Shown: positions 52,913 to 61,974 of the stretch, one piece after another
Layout of the letters: every line of letters begins with the position of its first letter
How positions within the stretch are numbered: position 1 is the stretch's first letter
Assembly (NCBI GenBank): GCA_029262875.1
Contig: JAJCYO010000055.1
Location: 26,011-90,010 of the forward strand
Source: Flavobacteriales bacterium
GTDB taxonomy: Bacteria; Bacteroidota; Bacteroidia; Flavobacteriales_E; Vicingaceae
DNA: 64,000 nucleotides
Reading direction: 5' to 3'
Notes under the pieces: generated by a model
Seen by the model: the letters and a program-made list of their open reading frames with translations, nothing else
Told to the model about the DNA's origin: nothing
The model's database searches: none
Program-made: the position numbers and the translations under genes

Positions 52913-54799
52913 TTAATAGTTGTCTTTTACATTTTCTTTTATCCAGACCAAACAATCTTTAAAATTATCAAATAGTTGTTCTTCTGGAATTAAATCTGGA
53001 ATGATGTCTATCCGCTCAAGCCTAAGTTTAGGCTGATTAAGTATACCTACCAACAACACTTTTTTACCTTCTTTGGTTAAATCAATAACAACATCCTCCA
53101 TGGCATACAGCCCTGATTGGTCTATATAAGGAACTCGTTCCATTCTTATGATCACAGCAGAAGTCGTTTCAGGAATTTGTTTAGCCAAATGCTCGAAGTG
53201 GCTTGTAGATCCAAAAAACAACGGACCCTTAATGTGCTTTACAAAAACCTCTTCCTTTAAACTTTGTGGAAAATCAACCTCATCTGGCCAAGATTTTTCG
53301 TGAAGCAGCGACTTAACATCTGAACGCTCGGATGTCAGGTCCCCAATTTTTTTCATAAACATTAAGGATGCAAACACCAAACCAATACCAACCGCATATA
53401 CTAAGTTCCATATAGAAGAAAGAATCAATACGGTAAACATAATTAGAACATCTGAACTTAACCTAAAAAGCACCACTTTTCCAATTTTAATAACGGTATC
53501 TCTAGGCATATAAGGAATTGCCTTTAAGCCTTTATAGTCCATTACACCGATACCAACGGTAATTAGTATTCCAGCTAAAACAGCAGCAGGAATTTGAGAA
53601 GCAATAGGGCCTAAAACCAACAGTATCAAAAGAAGGACTATTCCAGAAACCATCCCAGACAATTTGGTTTTTCCACCAGCCTTTATATTAACAACAGTTC
53701 GAATGGTTGCTCCAGCACCAGGAATACCTCCGAAAATTGCACCAAGACTATTTCCAATACCCTGTCCAATTAATTCTTTATTAGCCTTATGTTTTGTTTT
53801 GGTCATGTTGTCAGCGACAACAGAAGTTAACAATGAATCAATAGCTCCCAAGAGAGATAATGTTAAAGCCGTAAAAATATAGGGCAAAACACTCTTAAGG
53901 TCAAAACCTGTAAAAATTTCTAAATTAGGAATTGGCAACCCTCCTGGAATTTGCTCAATAGGCCGATAGTCTAAATTGAAACCAACGGCAACTCCCGACA
54001 TTACGAGAAGCGCTACCAATGTACTCGGAACAGCTGTTGTAATTCGTTTAAAACCATAAATGATAACGATTGTTCCTAAGGCCAAGAGTAGCTCTAACCA
54101 ACTGATGTGTTTAATCGCTCTTGGAAGAACCTTTATAGCCCCTAAAACACCAGATGCTTCTTTTGCCGCTAAGGTTTGTGATTCTTTGAGAATTTGATCC
54201 TCAGTTACATGCTCTGAACGAATTATGGTTTCTCTAAAATCTTCTAAAACTAAGATTCCTTCACCTGTTTCTTCTTTCAAAATATTATCTAAGATTATCT
54301 CTTCGGCCTGAGGTTTAAACTGTTCCACAAAAGCGGCATCTTCTTTTGGATAATACCCAATGGATGGAAGAATTTGTGTAATTAAAATAATCACTCCAAT
54401 CGCGGTCATAAAACCAGAAACAACAGGGTAAGGAATGTATTTAATGTATTTACCTAAGCCAATTAGCCCTAAGCCGATTTGGAATAACCCTGCCAATAAA
54501 AACACAGTTAAAATAGCAGGAAGAGCTTTTGATAGGTCCCCATCATTAATGGCAATTATCCCAGCAATAACAACCATACTAACGGCCGTCATAGGTGCTG
54601 TTGGACCAGATATTTGGGTGTTTGTTCCACCAAACAGAGCAGCAAAGAAACTAACAAAAATAGCACCATATAGTCCTGCGCTTGGACCAAGGCCAGAGCT
54701 TACACCAAAAGCTAATGCTAACGGAAGAGCAACTATTCCTGCAGTTAGACCACCGAACAAGTCTCCTTTAAGGTGTTTGAAATTGAATATATTTTTCAT
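52913..54799 (-). CDS. SulP-family anion (probably bicarbonate) transporter
   Basis: A 628-residue membrane transporter with about 12-14 helices at 15-470 (GGLTAGIVALPLALAFGV, GPTAPMTAVS, FGGIPGAGATIRTVVNIKAGG) and a C-terminal STAS domain at about 510-625 (VIIRMERVPYIDQSGLYAMED). An insertion of about 60 polar residues sits near 165-225 between helices. SulP proteins move sulfate, bicarbonate or other anions; the linked carbonic anhydrase points to bicarbonate, an inference. Inner membrane. Upstream is a small membrane-protein gene on the same strand. Confidence 0.92.
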   Translation of the reverse strand: MKNIFNFKHLKGDLFGGLTAGIVALPLALAFGVSSGLGPSAGLYGAIFVSFFAALFGGTNTQISGPTAPMTAVSMVVIAGIIAINDGDLSKALPAILTVFLLAGLFQIGLGLIGLGKYIKYIPYPVVSGFMTAIGVIILITQILPSIGYYPKEDAAFVEQFKPQAEEIILDNILKEETGEGILVLEDFRETIIRSEHVTEDQILKESQTLAAKEASGVLGAIKVLPRAIKHISWLELLLALGTIVIIYGFKRITTAVPSTLVALLVMSGVAVGFNLDYRPIEQIPGGLPIPNLEIFTGFDLKSVLPYIFTALTLSLLGAIDSLLTSVVADNMTKTKHKANKELIGQGIGNSLGAIFGGIPGAGATIRTVVNIKAGGKTKLSGMVSGIVLLLILLVLGPIASQIPAAVLAGILITVGIGVMDYKGLKAIPYMPRDTVIKIGKVVLFRLSSDVLIMFTVLILSSIWNLVYAVGIGLVFASLMFMKKIGDLTSERSDVKSLLHEKSWPDEVDFPQSLKEEVFVKHIKGPLFFGSTSHFEHLAKQIPETTSAVIIRMERVPYIDQSGLYAMEDVVIDLTKEGKKVLLVGILNQPKLRLERIDIIPDLIPEEQLFDNFKDCLVWIKENVKDNY

Positions 54800-54959
54800 T
54801 TATTAAGTTTTATCTTCCTTTTAAAAGGGAAAATTTGGTTTTTGAATTAATAGTTTGATTGTAAGGAAACTACCCTTTCCTGTTGGTTTTGAAATAAGAC
54901 TACAACAAAGAAACAATCATTGTTAGATTGTTAAAGTGAGCAAATATTCTCAACAGAAA

Positions 54960-55271
54960 CTAAAGACGTTCGGGAGGGGGTGTTAGGACATCACCGTGCC
55001 TATAGGTAAAAAGGTTGTTTCTTGAAGTATGATTAAGTTTTTTGTGGTTGTGATCAGTAAAACTATATTGGAAAAAGAAGCTAAAACCCTCTAATGATTC
55101 TGTTTCTTTTTCCTCTTCAGATTCTCGTTCTTCATTTTGCTCTTCTTCAAAAGGGTTTTCACACAACTCATAATTGCTTCCAAAATCACTAATGAAGTCA
55201 ATCGTAGATAGCCCTATCGGAGTAATGATAACCAATACAAAAAAAACAATCTGAAGTTGTAAATTTTTCAC
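54960..55271 (-). CDS. Small exported or membrane protein with acidic linker
   Basis: About 103 residues: an N-terminal hydrophobic segment (IVFFVLVIITPIGLSTIDF), two nearby Cys-containing and acidic stretches (CENPFEEEQNEERESEE) and a C-terminal region FTDHNHKKLNH ending TPPPE before the last residues. No family recognised for certain. A TATATTTG box ends only 4 bases before a GTG at 55271, which I take as start; an ATG at 55292 would lie upstream of that box. Same strand as SulP, 160 bases before it. Confidence 0.6.
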   Translation of the reverse strand: MKNLQLQIVFFVLVIITPIGLSTIDFISDFGSNYELCENPFEEEQNEERESEEEKETESLEGFSFFFQYSFTDHNHKKLNHTSRNNLFTYRHGDVLTPPPERL

Positions 55272-55275
55272 GAGG

Positions 55276-55283
55276 CAAATATA
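55276..55283 (-). promoter_or_regulatory. -7 box directly before the small membrane-protein gene
   Basis: TATATTTG on the minus strand, exact to TAnnTTTG. The GTG at 55271 is 4 bases beyond, which would give a leaderless or nearly leaderless mRNA. Confidence 0.5.
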
Positions 55284-55398
55284 CACAAACACTAAGCAAT
55301 AGAATCAGTTAAAATAGATTTTAACAAAGATTAACCTACAAGTGATATTAACAACGCAGTTACTATGGATGGGTTTAGAGTTAGCTCATTCGTTATTC

Positions 55399-55435
55399 GT
55401 AACATTAACTTAACACAAGTAACAATTAATTAATA
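55399..55435 (+). promoter_or_regulatory. Pho-box-like repeats before pstS
   Basis: Two hexamer pairs, each at 11-base pitch, separated by 3 bases: GTAACA (55399) + TTAACA (55410), and GTAACA (55419) + TTAATA (55430). The identical 0/11/20/31 layout occurs before the small exported protein at 61975. A 42-base gap precedes the -7 box. Confidence 0.65.
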
Positions 55436-55456
55436 TAAGGATAATAAAATTCTAAC

Positions 55457-55476
55457 AACCCAAAGTTAGTTGGGTT
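55457..55476 (+). other. Hairpin/palindrome between Pho repeats and pstS
   Basis: Perfect 7-base arms AACCCAA (55457-55463) and TTGGGTT (55470-55476) with a 6-base loop, followed by TTATTTTT. It looks like a small intrinsic terminator or attenuator if transcription starts upstream, or a DNA palindrome between -33 and -7 if transcription starts at the downstream box. Confidence 0.6.
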
Positions 55477-55477
55477 T

Positions 55478-55485
55478 TATTTTTG
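55478..55485 (+). promoter_or_regulatory. -7 box of pstS
   Basis: TATTTTTG matches TAnnTTTG, 27 bases before the pstS ATG. No TTG at -33, consistent with an activator-dependent promoter. Confidence 0.45.
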
Positions 55486-55511
55486 CCCTAAACAAATTAA
55501 TAATAGAAAAC

Positions 55512-56465
55512 ATGAATAAGAAGACAAAAATAATTTTAGGAGCAGCCATCGTTTTTGGCCTGGCATCTTGTGGAGGGAATGTGGAAGAAAAAACTAATGA
55601 TGAAAACGCTCTTTCTGGAGACATTAAAATTGACGGATCAAGTACGGTTTATCCAATTACAGAGGCAATAGCGGAAGAATTTCGAACAATTGCGCCAGAT
55701 GTAAAAGTTACTGTAGGTGTTTCAGGAACAGGGGGTGGATTTAAAAAATTCGCAAGAAACGAAACAGCCATAAGTGATGCTTCAAGACCAATTAAAGACA
55801 AAGAAAAATTGGCATGTGAAGAAAATGGAATTAATTATATTGAATTAGAAGTTGCTTATGATGGATTGGCTGTTTTGGTTAACCCAGGAAATGATTGGGT
55901 TGATCATTTAACAATTGAAGAATTAAAGAAAATTTGGGAACCTGCAGCTCAAGGAGTCGTGATGAAGTGGAGTCAAATTAGAGATGGTTTTCCTGATGAG
56001 GAAATTCACTTATTTGGACCAGGCGTAGCATCAGGTACTTATGATTATTTTACAAAAGCCATTAATGGTGAAGAAGGAGCAAGTAGGGGAGATTACACTG
56101 CGAGTGAAGATGATAATGTATTAGTACAAGGAATTTCTACAGACAAATATGGGTTAGGATTTTTTGGGTTGGCGTATTATGAAGAAAACCAAGACAAGTT
56201 AAAGTTAATTGGTGTTGACGGAGGAGAAGGAGTTGTTACTCCAACCGAAGCGACTGTTGCTGATGGAACATACAAACCTCTATCTAGGCCAATCTTCATT
56301 TATGTAAATGATAAAGCTGCAGCAAAAGAAGAAGTTGTAGAGTTTGTAAACTTTTACCTGGAACTTGTTCCGGAAATAGCCCAAGAAGTGGGCTATATAG
56401 CACTGCCATCTACAGAGTATGCTAAACAAAGAGAAAAATTTAAAGCATTTCTTCCGACAAAATAA
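55512..56465 (+). CDS. pstS: Phosphate ABC transporter substrate-binding lipoprotein PstS
   Basis: A 317-residue periplasmic lipoprotein (lipobox GLASC, Cys20) of the PstS family. Phosphate-binding features: DGSSTVYPITEAIAEEF near the N-terminus, VGVSGTGGGFKKF, the FGPGVASGTYDYF region and SDASRPIKD. It captures orthophosphate and delivers it to PstCA. Start chosen at 55512 to give the lipoprotein signal; an earlier in-frame Met at 55470 lies within the promoter hairpin. Preceded by Pho-box-like repeats and followed by a terminator-like hairpin before pstC. Confidence 0.96.
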   Translation: MNKKTKIILGAAIVFGLASCGGNVEEKTNDENALSGDIKIDGSSTVYPITEAIAEEFRTIAPDVKVTVGVSGTGGGFKKFARNETAISDASRPIKDKEKLACEENGINYIELEVAYDGLAVLVNPGNDWVDHLTIEELKKIWEPAAQGVVMKWSQIRDGFPDEEIHLFGPGVASGTYDYFTKAINGEEGASRGDYTASEDDNVLVQGISTDKYGLGFFGLAYYEENQDKLKLIGVDGGEGVVTPTEATVADGTYKPLSRPIFIYVNDKAAAKEEVVEFVNFYLELVPEIAQEVGYIALPSTEYAKQREKFKAFLPTK

Positions 56466-56486
56466 AATACAAGTTGTAGGTAAACT

Positions 56487-56529
56487 GGGTGGCTGTTTTC
56501 TAACAAAGAGAAGTTAGGCCATCCTTTTT
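56487..56529 (+). terminator. Attenuator-like hairpin between pstS and pstC
   Basis: Outer stem GGGTGGC (56487) with GCCATCC (56518), one G-U pair, and inner stem CTAAC (56500) with GTTAG (56513), closed by an 8-base loop and followed by five T. A partial terminator here would give more PstS than PstCAB, as binding proteins usually need. Confidence 0.65.
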
Positions 56530-56534
56530 GGCAT

Positions 56535-57410
56535 ATGAAATTTAGTGAAAAAATAATAGTAACACTATTGAAGTTTGCTGCTTCAATTACCATTTTAACT
56601 ACCATAGGTATTATTATGGTTTTACTATTTGAAACCATAGCCTTTTTTAAAGAAGTTTCTTTTATAGAGTTTATTACTGATAAAGAATGGACACCATTAT
56701 TTGCTCAGAAGCATTTTGGTATTCTTCCCTTGGTTTCGGGAACGCTATTGACAACAACAATCGCTATTTTGGTTGCCCTTCCTGTTGGGTTGACCATTGC
56801 TGTTTATTTGAATATGTATGCCCCTAAAGGGTTTAGAAAAACATTTAAACCTTTGTTGGAAGTTTTGGCTGCTGTACCAACAGTAGTGTATGGTTTTTTT
56901 GCATTGACTGTTGTTACCCCTTTTTTACAATCCATTTATCCGGATTTGGCAGGGTTTAATGCGTTGTCTGCTGGAATTGTAATGGGAATTATGATTATTC
57001 CCTTTGTTTCTTCTTTGAGCGAGGATGCATTATACGCTGTTCCTAAAAGGTTAAAAGAAGCATCATTTGGGATGGGTTCCACTCGTTTTCAAACCTCATT
57101 TAAAGTGATGGTTCCTGCAGCGTCATCCGGAATTGTGGTTTCAATTATTCTTGCTATATCAAGGGCAATAGGTGAAACAATGATTGTGGCTATAGCAGCT
57201 GGACAACAACCTCGGTTTTCATTTGACCCTACTGTGCCGATAGAAACAATCACGGCATATATAGTTCAAGTAAGCATGGGAGATGTGCCTCATGGATCGT
57301 TGGAATACAGGACCATTTTTGCGGCAGGAATTACATTGTTCGTTTTCACTTTCTTATTGAATTCAATTAGTTTTTGGATAAAGAAAAAATACCAAGAAAA
57401 GTATGACTAA
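56535..57410 (+). CDS. pstC: Phosphate ABC transporter permease PstC
   Basis: A 291-residue inner-membrane permease with six helices. The BPD_transp motif is in KEASFGMGSTRFQTSFKVM and [16 protein letters not shown]. It forms the phosphate channel with PstA. It overlaps pstA by 8 bases, which implies coupled translation. Confidence 0.96.
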   Translation: MKFSEKIIVTLLKFAASITILTTIGIIMVLLFETIAFFKEVSFIEFITDKEWTPLFAQKHFGILPLVSGTLLTTTIAILVALPVGLTIAVYLNMYAPKGFRKTFKPLLEVLAAVPTVVYGFFALTVVTPFLQSIYPDLAGFNALSAGIVMGIMIIPFVSSLSEDALYAVPKRLKEASFGMGSTRFQTSFKVMVPAASSGIVVSIILAISRAIGETMIVAIAAGQQPRFSFDPTVPIETITAYIVQVSMGDVPHGSLEYRTIFAAGITLFVFTFLLNSISFWIKKKYQEKYD

Positions 57411-58260
57411 TGCTCAAAAAAATAGATTAATAGACAAAGGATTTCAGGTATTCGGAATCGTTTGTACTTTTTTTGGCTTGGTTATTTTGGCCATCCTTAT
57501 CTATAATATTTTGGAGGAAGGACTAACAAGAATTGATTGGGACTTTATGAAAGACCTTCCATCAAGAAGACCTCAAAAGGCGGGAATATATACAGCTGTA
57601 ATGGGTACTGTTTGGATCTTGGTGATGACTACGTTAATTGCCTTTCCTTTGGGTGTTGGCGCAGGAATTTACTTAGAAGAGTATGGAAAGAAAACCAAAT
57701 TGGCCTCACTGTTAGAGATAAATATTGCCAATTTAGCAGGGGTACCATCAATTATATATGGATTATTAGGGTTGGAGATTTTTGTCCGAATCTTTAAACT
57801 TGGCGGGAGTTTGTTAGCAGGCAGCTTAACCTTGTCTTTATTAATACTTCCTATCATTATTGTTGCTACAAGAGAATCATTAAAAGCAGTTCCCAGCTCT
57901 ATCAAAGATGCATCAATGGCACTTGGCGCTTCAAAGTGGCAAACAATATGGAATCAAACTTTACCCGCTTCAATAGGAGGTGTTTTAACAGGGGTTATTT
58001 TGGCAATTTCAAGAGCAATAGGAGAAACAGCTCCATTGATCGTTGTTGGTGCATTGGCCTATGTTCCGTTTGCACCAAGTAGCCCAATGGATGAGTTTAC
58101 CGTGATGCCGATTCAAATTTTTAATTGGGTCTCGCGACCACAACATGGCTTTGCTGTAAATGCAGCAGCAGCGATTATAGTATTATTATTAATCACATTT
58201 ATAATGAATGGAATAGCAGTTTACTTTAGAAATAAATGGCAAAAGAAAGTTAAATGGTAG
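57403..58260 (+). CDS. pstA: Phosphate ABC transporter permease PstA
   Basis: A 285-residue inner-membrane permease, partner of PstC. Six helices; permease signature [20 protein letters not shown] and [17 protein letters not shown]. It overlaps pstC at its start by 8 bases and pstB at its end by 7 bases. Confidence 0.96.
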   Translation: MTNAQKNRLIDKGFQVFGIVCTFFGLVILAILIYNILEEGLTRIDWDFMKDLPSRRPQKAGIYTAVMGTVWILVMTTLIAFPLGVGAGIYLEEYGKKTKLASLLEINIANLAGVPSIIYGLLGLEIFVRIFKLGGSLLAGSLTLSLLILPIIIVATRESLKAVPSSIKDASMALGASKWQTIWNQTLPASIGGVLTGVILAISRAIGETAPLIVVGALAYVPFAPSSPMDEFTVMPIQIFNWVSRPQHGFAVNAAAAIIVLLLITFIMNGIAVYFRNKWQKKVKW

Positions 58261-59078
58261 ATACGATGACAACTAAAAAACCAATTGATGCTCTTGTTGA
58301 AACATTGCAAGAGCCTAAAAAGAAGAAAACGATAATAGAGGCAAGAAATGTCGATGTTTTTTATGGGGCGTTTCAGGCACTCAATAACATTAACCTTGAA
58401 GTAGAGGAGAATAGTGTAACAGCTTTTATCGGACCATCAGGCTGCGGGAAATCTACTTTTTTAAGGTGTTTTAACAGAATGAACGACTACATTGATGAGT
58501 TTTCAATAAAAGGAGAAATATTAATAGACAACAAAAAGATCTATTGGAAAAATGTAGCAGTTGAAGAATTGAGAAAAGAAGTTGGAATGGTTTTTCAGAA
58601 ACCAAACCCGTTTCCGAAATCTATTTTTGATAATGTTGCTTATGGATTAAAAATTCAAGGAATTAAGGACAAAACCTTTATTGAGGAAAGAGTGGTAAAA
58701 TCGTTGAAAGATGTTGCATTGTGGGACGAAGTAAAAGATGAAATGAAGAAGTCTGCTATAGCGCTTTCAGGAGGACAACAACAAAGGCTGTGTATAGCTA
58801 GAACATTGGCTGTTGAACCCAAAATTATTTTAATGGATGAACCAACATCTGCTTTGGACCCAATATCAACAGGAAAAATAGAAGAATTAATGTTTGAACT
58901 AAAACAAGATTACACCATTGTAATAGTAACACATAACATGCAACAAGCAGGAAGAATTAGCGATAAAACAGCTTTCTTTTATATGGGAGATTTGATAGAG
59001 TTTGGAGAAACGAAACAAATTTTTACAACTCCTCAAAAAGAAAGGACTCAAAACTACATTACTGGAAGGTTCGGATAA
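58254..59078 (+). CDS. pstB: Phosphate ABC transporter ATPase PstB
   Basis: A 274-residue ABC ATPase that powers PstCA. Walker [20 protein letters not shown] (the FNRMND tail is PstB-specific), Q-loop [13 protein letters not shown], signature [17 protein letters not shown], Walker [13 protein letters not shown] and the His-loop IVTHNMQQA. An N-terminal extension of about 25 residues precedes the usual start. ATGs at 58254 and 58266 are both possible. It overlaps pstA by 7 bases. Confidence 0.96.
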   Translation: MVDTMTTKKPIDALVETLQEPKKKKTIIEARNVDVFYGAFQALNNINLEVEENSVTAFIGPSGCGKSTFLRCFNRMNDYIDEFSIKGEILIDNKKIYWKNVAVEELRKEVGMVFQKPNPFPKSIFDNVAYGLKIQGIKDKTFIEERVVKSLKDVALWDEVKDEMKKSAIALSGGQQQRLCIARTLAVEPKIILMDEPTSALDPISTGKIEELMFELKQDYTIVIVTHNMQQAGRISDKTAFFYMGDLIEFGETKQIFTTPQKERTQNYITGRFG

Positions 59079-59089
59079 ACTTATAAAAC

Positions 59090-59758
59090 ATGACACACTT
59101 AGATTCAGAATTAGAGCAAATAAAACTACAAGTAGTTGAAATGATGGCCTTAGTTAAAAGCCAATTGGCCAAGGGTAAGGATGCGGTTTTAACCTTTGAC
59201 AAGGACTTGGTTCACGAAATAAACGCCAAAGAAAATCGTGTAAATGCGATGGAATTAAACATTGATCGAGATGTAGAAAATGCCCTTGCATTATATAGCC
59301 CGGTTGCTGTTGATTTACGGTTCGTAATGGCTTCCTTTAAAATTAGTGCAGATTTAGAAAGGTTAGGAGACAATGCTGTAGGGATAGCCAAATACATTAA
59401 CAATGTAGACGAGCAATTAACTCAGAAAAACTTAGATAAGATTCGTTTTGCGGAAATGTATGAAAGTGCACTTACCATGTTGGATGATATCTTTGAAGCT
59501 TTTGAAAAAGAAGACACTAAATTGGCGAGAAAGGTTTTTATTAAGGATAGAGTTCTAAATGAAATTAATGGAAATGCGGCAAATGTCGCTATTGAGCTAA
59601 TAAAGGAAAACCCAGAAAAAACACATAACTATTTGTATTTGCTTTCAATTATTAGAAAACTGGAGCGTGTAGGTGATTTGGTGAAAAATATTGCAGAAGA
59701 ATTGATTTTTTATAGTGAGGCAAAAGTTCTAAAACACAGAAAGAAGAAAGAAAACTAA
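59090..59758 (+). CDS. phoU: Phosphate signalling protein PhoU
   Basis: A 222-residue all-helical PhoU with the two symmetric three-helix bundles; metal-binding E/DxxxD motifs are seen in DLERLGDNAVGIAKYI and KLERVGDLVKNIAEE. PhoU links Pst activity to the PhoR/PhoB two-component system and represses it in high phosphate. Eleven bases after pstB, last gene of the pst operon. Confidence 0.95.
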   Translation: MTHLDSELEQIKLQVVEMMALVKSQLAKGKDAVLTFDKDLVHEINAKENRVNAMELNIDRDVENALALYSPVAVDLRFVMASFKISADLERLGDNAVGIAKYINNVDEQLTQKNLDKIRFAEMYESALTMLDDIFEAFEKEDTKLARKVFIKDRVLNEINGNAANVAIELIKENPEKTHNYLYLLSIIRKLERVGDLVKNIAEELIFYSEAKVLKHRKKKEN

Positions 59759-59799
59759 CTTCTTTAATCACCATACGAATTTCTTAAAAAGTTAATAAC

Positions 59800-59856
59800 T
59801 TAACATTAACTTAACATAGGTTTTTATCCAAAATTAATTGGACTACTATAGATTTG
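59800..59856 (+). promoter_or_regulatory. Pho-box-like repeats and -7 box before the Na/Pi cotransporter
   Basis: TTAACA (59800) and TTAACA (59811) at 11-base pitch, followed by a weak third position TTTTAT (59822) and then TAGATTTG (59849-59856), a -7 match. A further TTAACA/TTAATA pair at 59874/59885 runs up to the start codon. Confidence 0.55.
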
Positions 59857-59889
59857 TTGTTCTTAATATTTACTTAACAATAAATTAAT

Positions 59890-61584
59890 ATGGATTTTGG
59901 GTTTATAGATGCATTAAAATTAATTGGAGCACTCGGCTTTTTTATTTTCGGGATGAAAATAATGAGTGAGGGAATCCAAAAAGCGGCAGGAAAAAGTTTA
60001 AGGAACATATTAAGCATGATGACCAGAAACCGCTATCTAGGGGTGCTTACTGGGTTTTTAGTAACCTGTTTGGTTCAGTCTTCATCTGCAAGTACGGTGA
60101 TGGCAGTGAGTTTTGTAAATGCCGGATTGCTTTCGTTGGTAGAGTCTGCAGGAATAATGTTGGGAGCCAATATTGGAACGACTATTACAGGTTGGTTGGT
60201 TGCTGTTTTGGGGTTTAAAGTAAAAATTGCGGCTATGGCATTACCTCTTTTAGCTATAGGTGTTCCTTTACTGTTCGCTAAAAGAAATAAACTTAAATAC
60301 ATTGGAGAATTTGTTGTTGGTTTTGCCATTTTATTTTGGGGGCTATCTGAATTAAAGCATGCTGTGCCTGATGTAAAAAACAACCCTGAAGTTTTAAATT
60401 TCTTGGGGGAATATGCCAACATGGGGCTTTTAAGTAATTTATTCTTCATTTTAGTAGGAACTATTCTAACAATAGTGGTACAGTCTTCGAGTGCATCAAT
60501 GGCGCTTACACAAACACTTTGTTTTAGTGGGATTATACCATTTGAAGTGGCTGCGGCAATGATCTTGGGTGAAAACATTGGAACAACAATAACTGCTGAA
60601 TTGGCATCGCTACCCGGAAATGTGCATGCCAAAAGATCCGCCAGAATTCACTCTATGTTTAACATAGTAGGTGTTACTTGGATGGTGTTATTAGTAACCT
60701 TTACACCTATCTTGCATTTGGTCGATTTGGTGGCAGTCAATATTTTCCATGCAGCCAGTCCTTATACTGCTGAGGGCGCACCAATGGGGCTTGCAATTTT
60801 CCACACGGGATTTAATTTCTTGAATGTGGCCATTATGATTTGGTTTGTTCCAATGTTGGTAAAAATTGCGATTAAAACGGTGAAATCGAAAGGTGATCTT
60901 GATGAAGAGTATAACTTAGAATATATTAGTACTGGAATAATGGCAACTCCGGAAATGTCAATTATGGAAGCGCAAAAGGAAACGGCCAAATTTGGTTCGG
61001 TTGTTAAAAGAATGAATGGCATGGTGAAAGATTTGGTAAAAGAACAAGAACCTAAAAAGGTAAGTAAACTTTTAGCCAGGGTAAAAAAATATGAAGACAT
61101 TACGGATAGGATAGAACGTGATGTTGCAGATTACTTATCTAAGGTATCAGAAGGCGAAATGAGTGATTTCTCTTCTCTTCAAGTAAGGGGGATGTTGAGT
61201 ATTGTTGGAGATTTAGAGCGAATAGGAGATATTTATTATCAAATGTCAAAAGGGATTGAGCGAAAAATTGAAGACAAGGTGTGGTTTACTCCTGAGCAAC
61301 GAAATAATATTGTGGAGATGTTTGATATGGTTGAAAAGAATTTGGAGAACATGTGCAACAACTTGAAATCAGATTACAGCATGGTTACTATGGATAAAGC
61401 AAACGAACATGAGACCGGCTTAAATAAATTTAGAAAAGCAATTAGGAAAGAACACTTTGCAAGTGTCGAGAAAGGAGACTACAATTTCCAAAGTGCTGCC
61501 ATTTATGCTGATTTATTTAACTCTTTAGAAAAAGTAGGTGATCATACCATTAATGTTACTGAAGGAATAACAGGAGAACATTAG
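59890..61584 (+). CDS. Na+/phosphate cotransporter with C-terminal PhoU-like domain
   Basis: A 564-residue NptA/PNaS-family transporter. The first 330 residues carry two inverted-repeat membrane modules, each with the QSSSA signature (LVQSSSASTVMAV and VVQSSSASMALTQ) and a GANIGTTIT/GENIGTTIT motif. Residues about 360-560 form a cytoplasmic PhoU-like helical domain (DLERIGDIYYQM, EKVGDHTINVTEG). It provides low-affinity phosphate uptake beside the Pst system. Own promoter with Pho-box-like repeats. Confidence 0.92.
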   Translation: MDFGFIDALKLIGALGFFIFGMKIMSEGIQKAAGKSLRNILSMMTRNRYLGVLTGFLVTCLVQSSSASTVMAVSFVNAGLLSLVESAGIMLGANIGTTITGWLVAVLGFKVKIAAMALPLLAIGVPLLFAKRNKLKYIGEFVVGFAILFWGLSELKHAVPDVKNNPEVLNFLGEYANMGLLSNLFFILVGTILTIVVQSSSASMALTQTLCFSGIIPFEVAAAMILGENIGTTITAELASLPGNVHAKRSARIHSMFNIVGVTWMVLLVTFTPILHLVDLVAVNIFHAASPYTAEGAPMGLAIFHTGFNFLNVAIMIWFVPMLVKIAIKTVKSKGDLDEEYNLEYISTGIMATPEMSIMEAQKETAKFGSVVKRMNGMVKDLVKEQEPKKVSKLLARVKKYEDITDRIERDVADYLSKVSEGEMSDFSSLQVRGMLSIVGDLERIGDIYYQMSKGIERKIEDKVWFTPEQRNNIVEMFDMVEKNLENMCNNLKSDYSMVTMDKANEHETGLNKFRKAIRKEHFASVEKGDYNFQSAAIYADLFNSLEKVGDHTINVTEGITGEH

Positions 61585-61974
61585 ACAAACTATGCGCGAG
61601 ATGTTGGTTCTACCCAAAAACTACATTTCTTCTTTAAGTCTAATGTTCTTTTTTATTCGAAACTGAGATAGTTAAGAATTAAAGGGGGTAATAAGTTCAA
61701 TTTTTTTTTGTTTCAAAACATGATGTTTAGAGGTATTTCCAGCCTCAAATAGGATGAATATTATGGTGTTTATGGGCGACTATTGGTTAATAGACGTTTC
61801 CTTGGCCATAAGTAAGTCTTATTTATATTAAATTATAAGATGTATTGGTCAACAACAATAGGATGTTAACTTAAAATTAATATGCTTAACCATCTAATAA
61901 CATAAGGATAAAATAGTATTTACTTTATTGTTAAAACATAGTTGTTTCTTTGATGAAAATTAAAATTTAAGAAA
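61585..61974 (+). other. Intergenic region, 390 bases
   Basis: No gene-length frame or RNA gene seen. The first 280 bases hold nothing I can name beyond AT-rich runs. The last part has Pho-box-like repeats (61866-61902) and a weak -7 box (61945-61952) for the next gene. Confidence 0.6.
61866..61952 (+). promoter_or_regulatory. Pho-box-like repeats before the small exported protein
   Basis: TTAACT (61866) + TTAATA (61877), 3-base gap, TTAACC (61886) + ATAACA (61897): the same 0/11/20/31 spacing as at pstS. A 42-base gap, also as at pstS, leads to TTTCTTTG (61945-61952), one mismatch from TAnnTTTG. Confidence 0.58.

Noticed and set aside
52902..52955. N-terminal extension of carbonic anhydrase
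   Set aside because: It would overlap the end of the SulP coding region; ATG at 52901 gives a normal-length enzyme.
54435..54806. Plus-strand frame opposite the SulP start
   Set aside because: It is the mirror of membrane-helix codons in SulP, with no start signal or recognisable domain.
55321..55353. TTAACA/TTAACC hexamers in the pstS-upstream gap
   Set aside because: Offsets are 10 and 17 bases, not 11, and they are far from the -7 box; not counted as part of the Pho-like array.
60075..60632. 185-codon minus-strand frame inside the Na/Pi cotransporter
   Set aside because: Antisense shadow of hydrophobic coding sequence; composition is low-complexity and there is no promoter.
61585..61865. 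Possible small peptide or RNA in the gap after the Na/Pi cotransporter
   Set aside because: A 24-codon frame lacks a ribosome site and composition signal, and no stable fold or terminator marks an RNA gene.
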